Source: Acanthaster planci (lineage: Eukaryota; Echinodermata; Asteroidea; Valvatida; Acanthasteridae). From it: DNA of 64,000 bases. This document shows positions 59,801 to 64,000 of this stretch, piece after piece. A program made the position numbers and the translations under genes. Below the pieces are notes generated by a model, which did not search any database, was not told the DNA's origin, and saw nothing but the letters and a program-made list of their open reading frames with translations. Within the stretch, counting starts at the first letter, position 1; every line of letters starts with the position of its first letter. The DNA is taken from the NCBI RefSeq assembly GCF_001949145.1, contig NW_019091397.1, forward strand, positions 1,461,477 through 1,525,476. Reading direction: 5' to 3'.

Positions 59801-62800
59801 AACCATGCCGAATTGCAAACACTAGAATGAACTCACTTTGGTTAGTTCCCAGAAGACACTCCCTTCAGCTCCGCAGAACTGTGGATTTCTGTTGATTGGG
59901 TCATACTTTGTCTTCTTGTCTGAATTTTTACATGAATGTAATAAACAAAATTGGAGGAAAAAATCATGAAAACAGGAATCTGAGTACTTTCATTACGAGG
60001 CTAAAAATACAGGTGTATAGGAAATAGAATGTTTTGATTGTGTATCTTCATGTCAACCATGATTTGTAAGTGGTTACATTAAGCGGTTTCTAATTATGGC
60101 ATTTCAGACAGGCTGACAGAAGTGTAAAATATACCATCAAACTATGAAGTTATTTTAAAAAATGGCTAAAAAAATGTGAAATAACTACTAATAGTTTCAA
60201 TACTGATAATGCAAAAATTACAGCATACACTTATCCTATTAGAGCATGTGTATGGAAAGTAAAAATGCTTGTATCACTGAAAACATGGAAATTGGGGTCA
60301 AAGGTTGCTCTAGCTTGGCATACTGTCACAAACAGTTGATGTAAAAGTGTGTGTAGAATGCCACAGCAAGGTATTACGACAGGAACATCTGAACAGCAAA
60401 CTTTGGCTAGATGAATAAACATGAGAGATTACTTCAGGCACAAGAAGTTACACCTTTCAAATACACCTCAGAGGTCAAAGTTGAGAACAAAATAAGCAAC
60501 TCTTCAAGAATGAGACAATTGTTTCAATAATACCAGGATTTTTAATCTTGTGATGCACCCAAGACGACGCCGGCTCCAAAGTGTCTTTTTCAACATCCCT
60601 CTTTGCCTTATTGTCTCTTGCCATGTCTTCTTCATCGTCAATGTCCACAAAGTGTTCCTCGTCGTCAGAATCCTGCTCAAGAATATTCAGAGTCAGGGAT
60701 CTCAACAAAACAGTCTTTAAAATGAAATCCCTAAGGGGAGCTGTGATTCACTATGCAAATGAACAAACTGTACACAAGTAGTGTCTTGTCAAGTTGGACT
60801 TAATCAGCAGTTATCAATTCAAACATATGTAATCAACATGAGCTTTCAGAAATGACCATCTGATAAAACACATTTTTTTCAGTCCATTTTGTTAATGTCA
60901 CAAATTTTATTCCACTTTTTCACATCTGATGAACCCAACTAGCCTTCAATATATGCAATGTGTAGTCTGTGGCAAGTTTATTTTCTTCTTCAATTGCTAG
61001 ATACTCTTCCAAGTTTTCTAAGACAGCTCAGTACACATCTGCAGCGTATTTTATATCGATTGTTTTTTGCTATAAACATTTGACCCAGTACACTGCGAAA
61101 AACGGTTCGGCCACTGAAAAGACAGAGACTGACTTACCACGGCATCCATGGCTGCGACACGAAGCGCTGGTTTGGAGTCCATGATCTCAGACACTAGGAA
61201 CAGGGCCCCGCAGACAAATGGTGGCTGCTGGGTGGAGCATATCTGCAGAAGCCTCTTCACAAATGCCTGCGGGGAAACCCCAGAACTGCAGTTACAAGTT
61301 CAGAAAGGTGTTTTGACCTGTGGCAAAACTTGGACAGGAAGTAATTCTATCTTTGATCATAATAAACACCAGCAGCTTGGATGGTGCACCTGCTAAATAT
61401 TAGGAAGGATTTTAGCCAGGAAGGGGGTTTAGTACGTAGAACAGGTTTTAAAAAGAAGAGTAAACTTGGCAGTGTTTATGACACTTGAAATCTGTGATGG
61501 TCCAATATGGAATGCCATATACTACTTTAATGCCGGCACAAGCAAGCAGGTTGAACGGAACGTGCTGAACTCCTATAAAGGATTGACGGACAAATGCCTT
61601 ACTTTGATTCTGCCAATGATGGCATCTGCTCGGAGCGACTGGTAGAGAAGATTCAGAAACATAGCTTGCCTGGGTGAGCTCTCAACGCTCCGATCTAGCA
61701 GCTTACTGTACAGAGCCGAGTAGAAGCGGTCAGAAATGGTTTGCCTGAAAAGCAGAAAAGGCCGGTAAATAAAAACTGTAAGGAAGGGCAACAGACAGCA
61801 GCAGCTAGTAGGACACCTTGTTGTAACTGCTTCCAAAAGTGAAAACTGTACGTCGTGAGATTTAAAGATGCTAATCAAATACAAACTCAGAGGCTGTAGG
61901 GTGTGCGTGTTCATGTCCGAAAACCTTTTACTTCATTCTTTGCTCTTTAAAAGATTTCATCTGAAGTTACTGACATACATGTAACAGAAATAGTGAGACA
62001 TGATGGTCACAACTGTTATGCTTAGGATCTATTCTCTTATTTTGGAAACAGCAATGAATTAAGAAATCCAAGGAAATTCCAAACTGTACAAGATTTGCAC
62101 ACAGTTTTTTAAAATGTCATACATGAGATGTAAAAAATGAAATTGCGAGAATAAGTGATCTCAGGAAAAGTTGCATGTCTGTAACTTGAAGATAAAACAT
62201 GGGTATCATATTTCAACATCAACAGAAATTTCAGCTGAACACTGGCAGAATCTTCTTAAGTGACACGGTCCTTTCATTGCTCATGGACACATCTATTGCA
62301 GGTGAATTTGCAAGAAGTTATACTTACTTGGAATCCAGAACCTGCTTCAGCAGCAGCAATGCCTGGATGCCAGTGTTGAAGGGTGCAATGTGGACCACTT
62401 TAAACAGGGAATCCGTCTGTTCACCTACTCTCTCATCTCCAACTATTAGGAAAAACAAAATTCCGACGTCATTATTCAACAGTTAATGAAAAACAATCAA
62501 AGAGCTGAAGCCCAACATGACAAAGTTGAAACTGACCCAGTAACTTATTGTACGTTGCCTTTTTAATAGAAAGACAAAAAGAAACATGTTATCCTAACAA
62601 AACATCAAATGATGGTCTCTTCAAATGTTGGCATTTGTCACATAGTAAAGTTACCTCAACTCTAGATTTGGCAAGTTTTACTTGGCTACAAACAATCCAC
62701 TCTACTGCATGAAAGCCAACAACTGCACAAAGCAAACTTAAAGAAAGGTCTTCTTTTGAAAAAAAAAGTCAGGAAAACTTTAGACTGCACTCTTAACATC

Positions 62801-63650
62801 TGGCACTGTGTTGTAATGCTTAAACCATTCCATAACTATAGTCCATCATGGATTTGGCTCATCGTGGATTTGAGGATGCATAGCTGAGGTAGCGCCAGCA
62901 GACATGTTTACATATCTCCTATGATTATTTTTTTAATCACATAATCATACACTTACATGTAGAGGAAAGGATTCCCCTAACCATGTTGTACTTTTTGGAA
63001 TGGTGGCTACCTGACGTTCACACACTGTATGATTCAGTCAGAGATGTGCATGAATGTACATCATCCGATTACGAAACCAGACTAAAGCCTTTGAAACTAT
63101 TTGTGCGATTTTCCTTCAAATACTAACCATTTGAGAATGGATATGCCCTGTTTACTCCCGTCAGCACAGCTCCCAGCATCTTCTGCTCTGCATCCTGTTT
63201 CCTCATGCAAGCCTGAAAGAAAATATACAAAAAGCTGGCAAAAGCATGGACCTATGCATAAACATACAATAGGATAAGACTTCTTAAGTGAACTTGATAT
63301 ACTGTGATGGCAGTTTTTATGAACACTTTCTTTTTCCAAGAAATTTTAAAAATCTGTAAAAATCATTCCTGGGAAAAGAAGTTGTCAATCACGTTATTTT
63401 ATCTGTGCTGTTTCGCTGACAACAGAAAAGAGCAGCAACTGTACGTACTCACCAAATTTACATTGCATGTGTGCACACTTGGATAATCAACCTGCCTCCA
63501 CCGAAACCCTGCTTAGTAGTTTCGGTGGAAAGAATCTGCCAATGTCTACAAACCTTGAAAAATGAGAAGTAAACTACAATCAGTTTAGTAGCAAGGTCTG
63601 GCTCATCGTGGCTCAAGATCAGCTGGTTCAGGAAACAGATGGCGTAGTAT
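50842..63650 (-). CDS. CEBPZ: CCAAT/enhancer-binding protein zeta (CEBPZ/Noc1/Mak21-like), C-terminal part
   Basis: CEBPZ/Noc1 proteins act in the nucleolus in early 60S ribosome assembly. Minus-strand exons in transcript order are 63650-63554, 63212-63128, 62442-62328, 61744-61603, 61266-61138, 60672-60534, 59919-59837, 58516-58360, 57550-57418, 56334-56189, 55791-55731, 54886-54678, 53945-53722, 52497-52416 and 51041-50842. All are GT-AG and join in one frame for about 666 aa to TGA at 50842-50844. The CBF/Mak21 domain is clear (ISDRFYSALY, FVCGALFLVSEIM, HPTVALFAQTI, DPINRNPQFCGAEG, DFTQMRFLDRFVYRNPKK, KIPIDELFFHKY). It is followed by long Asp/Glu-rich exons, the NAMANKDNA motif and a Lys/Arg-rich tail, all in the order of the human protein. 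The N-terminal portion lies beyond the window. Introns carry a SINE, repeat A and a 54-bp tandem repeat. Confidence 0.93.
51690..51840. repeat. 54-bp tandem repeat, about 3 units
   Basis: The phrase GAAAGTAAAATCC recurs at exactly 54-nt steps (51697, 51751, 51805) with AATTTGCAAATTTTGGTTTA between, and degraded units continue to about 51970. It lies in the last intron of CEBPZ. The unit length is a multiple of three, so the minus strand shows an open 18-residue repeat (LNQNLQISSGTNLDFTF), which I regard as incidental. Confidence 0.8.
53490..53622 (-). mobile_element. tRNA-derived SINE, truncated copy
   Basis: The reverse complement matches the SINE at 49231-49596: B-box-like GGTTTGATTCC (53586-53596), GGTCCATATGTGGAT, TTTTACCCAGAATATTCCTC and GTTTTCCTC.CACCTCTAAAA. 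The 5' and 3' ends are lost. It lies in the CEBPZ intron between exons 54678 and 53945... that is, on the 3' side of exon 53722. Confidence 0.7.
56950..57150 (+). repeat. Dispersed repeat family A, copy 3
   Basis: Matches 26400-26600: TTCCTGG, TCCTCTTCATTTT, AAGCTTGACCCCAAAATGC, GAAGCTG.TTTT, GGGGAAAACG, then the GTCCACA / ATTACGTGGAC inverted words and GTCCACACTGTGTATGC. It lies in a CEBPZ intron. Confidence 0.7.
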
Positions 63651-64000
63651 CTGGCAAGAACAAAGGGTACAAGTACGGCATAACAAGCATGAGGAGTCAT
63701 AATTACAGTTTTGCTTGAAATATCATTTATTTAACCACGTAAACCTATAACTATGGGTAAATCCACAAATACATCTCCTTTTAGATCCATAAATAACTCC
63801 ATGTTTTAATAACAGAATCCTCACAGAGACTAATACGGAAAAATTCTGGTGAATGTTCTCCATCCAGACGAAACAAGAGAGAAGTGAAAACATTGAAATC
63901 TGCAGAAGTCTTCAGAGCACATAGATTGCGGCAAGAAAATTTGAAGCAGCAAAAAACATTGTACTACATTTATCATAGGTGATTATGAACATGGTAAAAT

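Noticed and set aside
59391-59822. 143-codon minus-strand open frame
   Set aside because: Lies wholly inside a CEBPZ intron with well-defined flanking exons; composition not protein-like.

Overview
The window is eukaryotic nuclear DNA. Coding regions are split by GT-AG introns, intergenic distances are long, and many dispersed repeats, foldback elements and tRNA-derived SINE copies are present, with two assembly gaps (1573-2220 and 40161-40190). The mix of a fibrinogen-related lectin-like gene, tandem SLC16-like transporters, a CEBPZ orthologue and frequent ACATGTACATGTA-type words suggests a marine invertebrate deuterostome (echinoderm, hemichordate or amphioxus). That placement is inference; no species can be named from sequence alone.

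Region 1 (1-5790) has no recognisable gene and holds fragments of several dispersed repeats. Region 2 (5831-32298) is a tandem array of three monocarboxylate-transporter-like (MFS/SLC16) genes on the plus strand. All share the same four-exon, phase-1 architecture and a conserved 5' leader splice acceptor. Copy 1 (5831-10914, 451 aa) and copy 3 (27563-32298, 444 aa) are intact. Copy 2 (15175-23458) is a pseudogene: it lacks the first half of exon 3, carries a 10-nt net deletion and a nonsense codon, and looks like a mosaic of a copy-3-like 5' part and a copy-1-like 3' part. Foldback elements, a LINE fragment and short dispersed repeats sit in its introns and flanks.

Region 3 (36218-38697) is a four-exon secreted fibrinogen-related protein: signal peptide, helical stretch, proline-rich hinge and FReD. 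Region 4 (43125-48402) is a gene I do not recognise. Seven exons join in frame into about 931 codons, with four predicted membrane segments at the N-terminus and a long Gln-rich coiled coil at the C-terminus. Region 5 (50842-63650, minus strand) holds the last 15 visible exons (about 666 codons) of CEBPZ/Noc1, a ribosome-biogenesis factor whose N-terminal part lies beyond the right edge.

The genes are not functionally linked; the only related neighbours are the three transporter copies. The main interest lies in the transporter array (chimeric pseudogene, shifted start codon, paralogue-defined insertions), five separate foldback elements including one packed with a 22-bp GC-rich satellite, a dispersed repeat that carries CRE-like octamers, and the unidentified membrane/coiled-coil gene.
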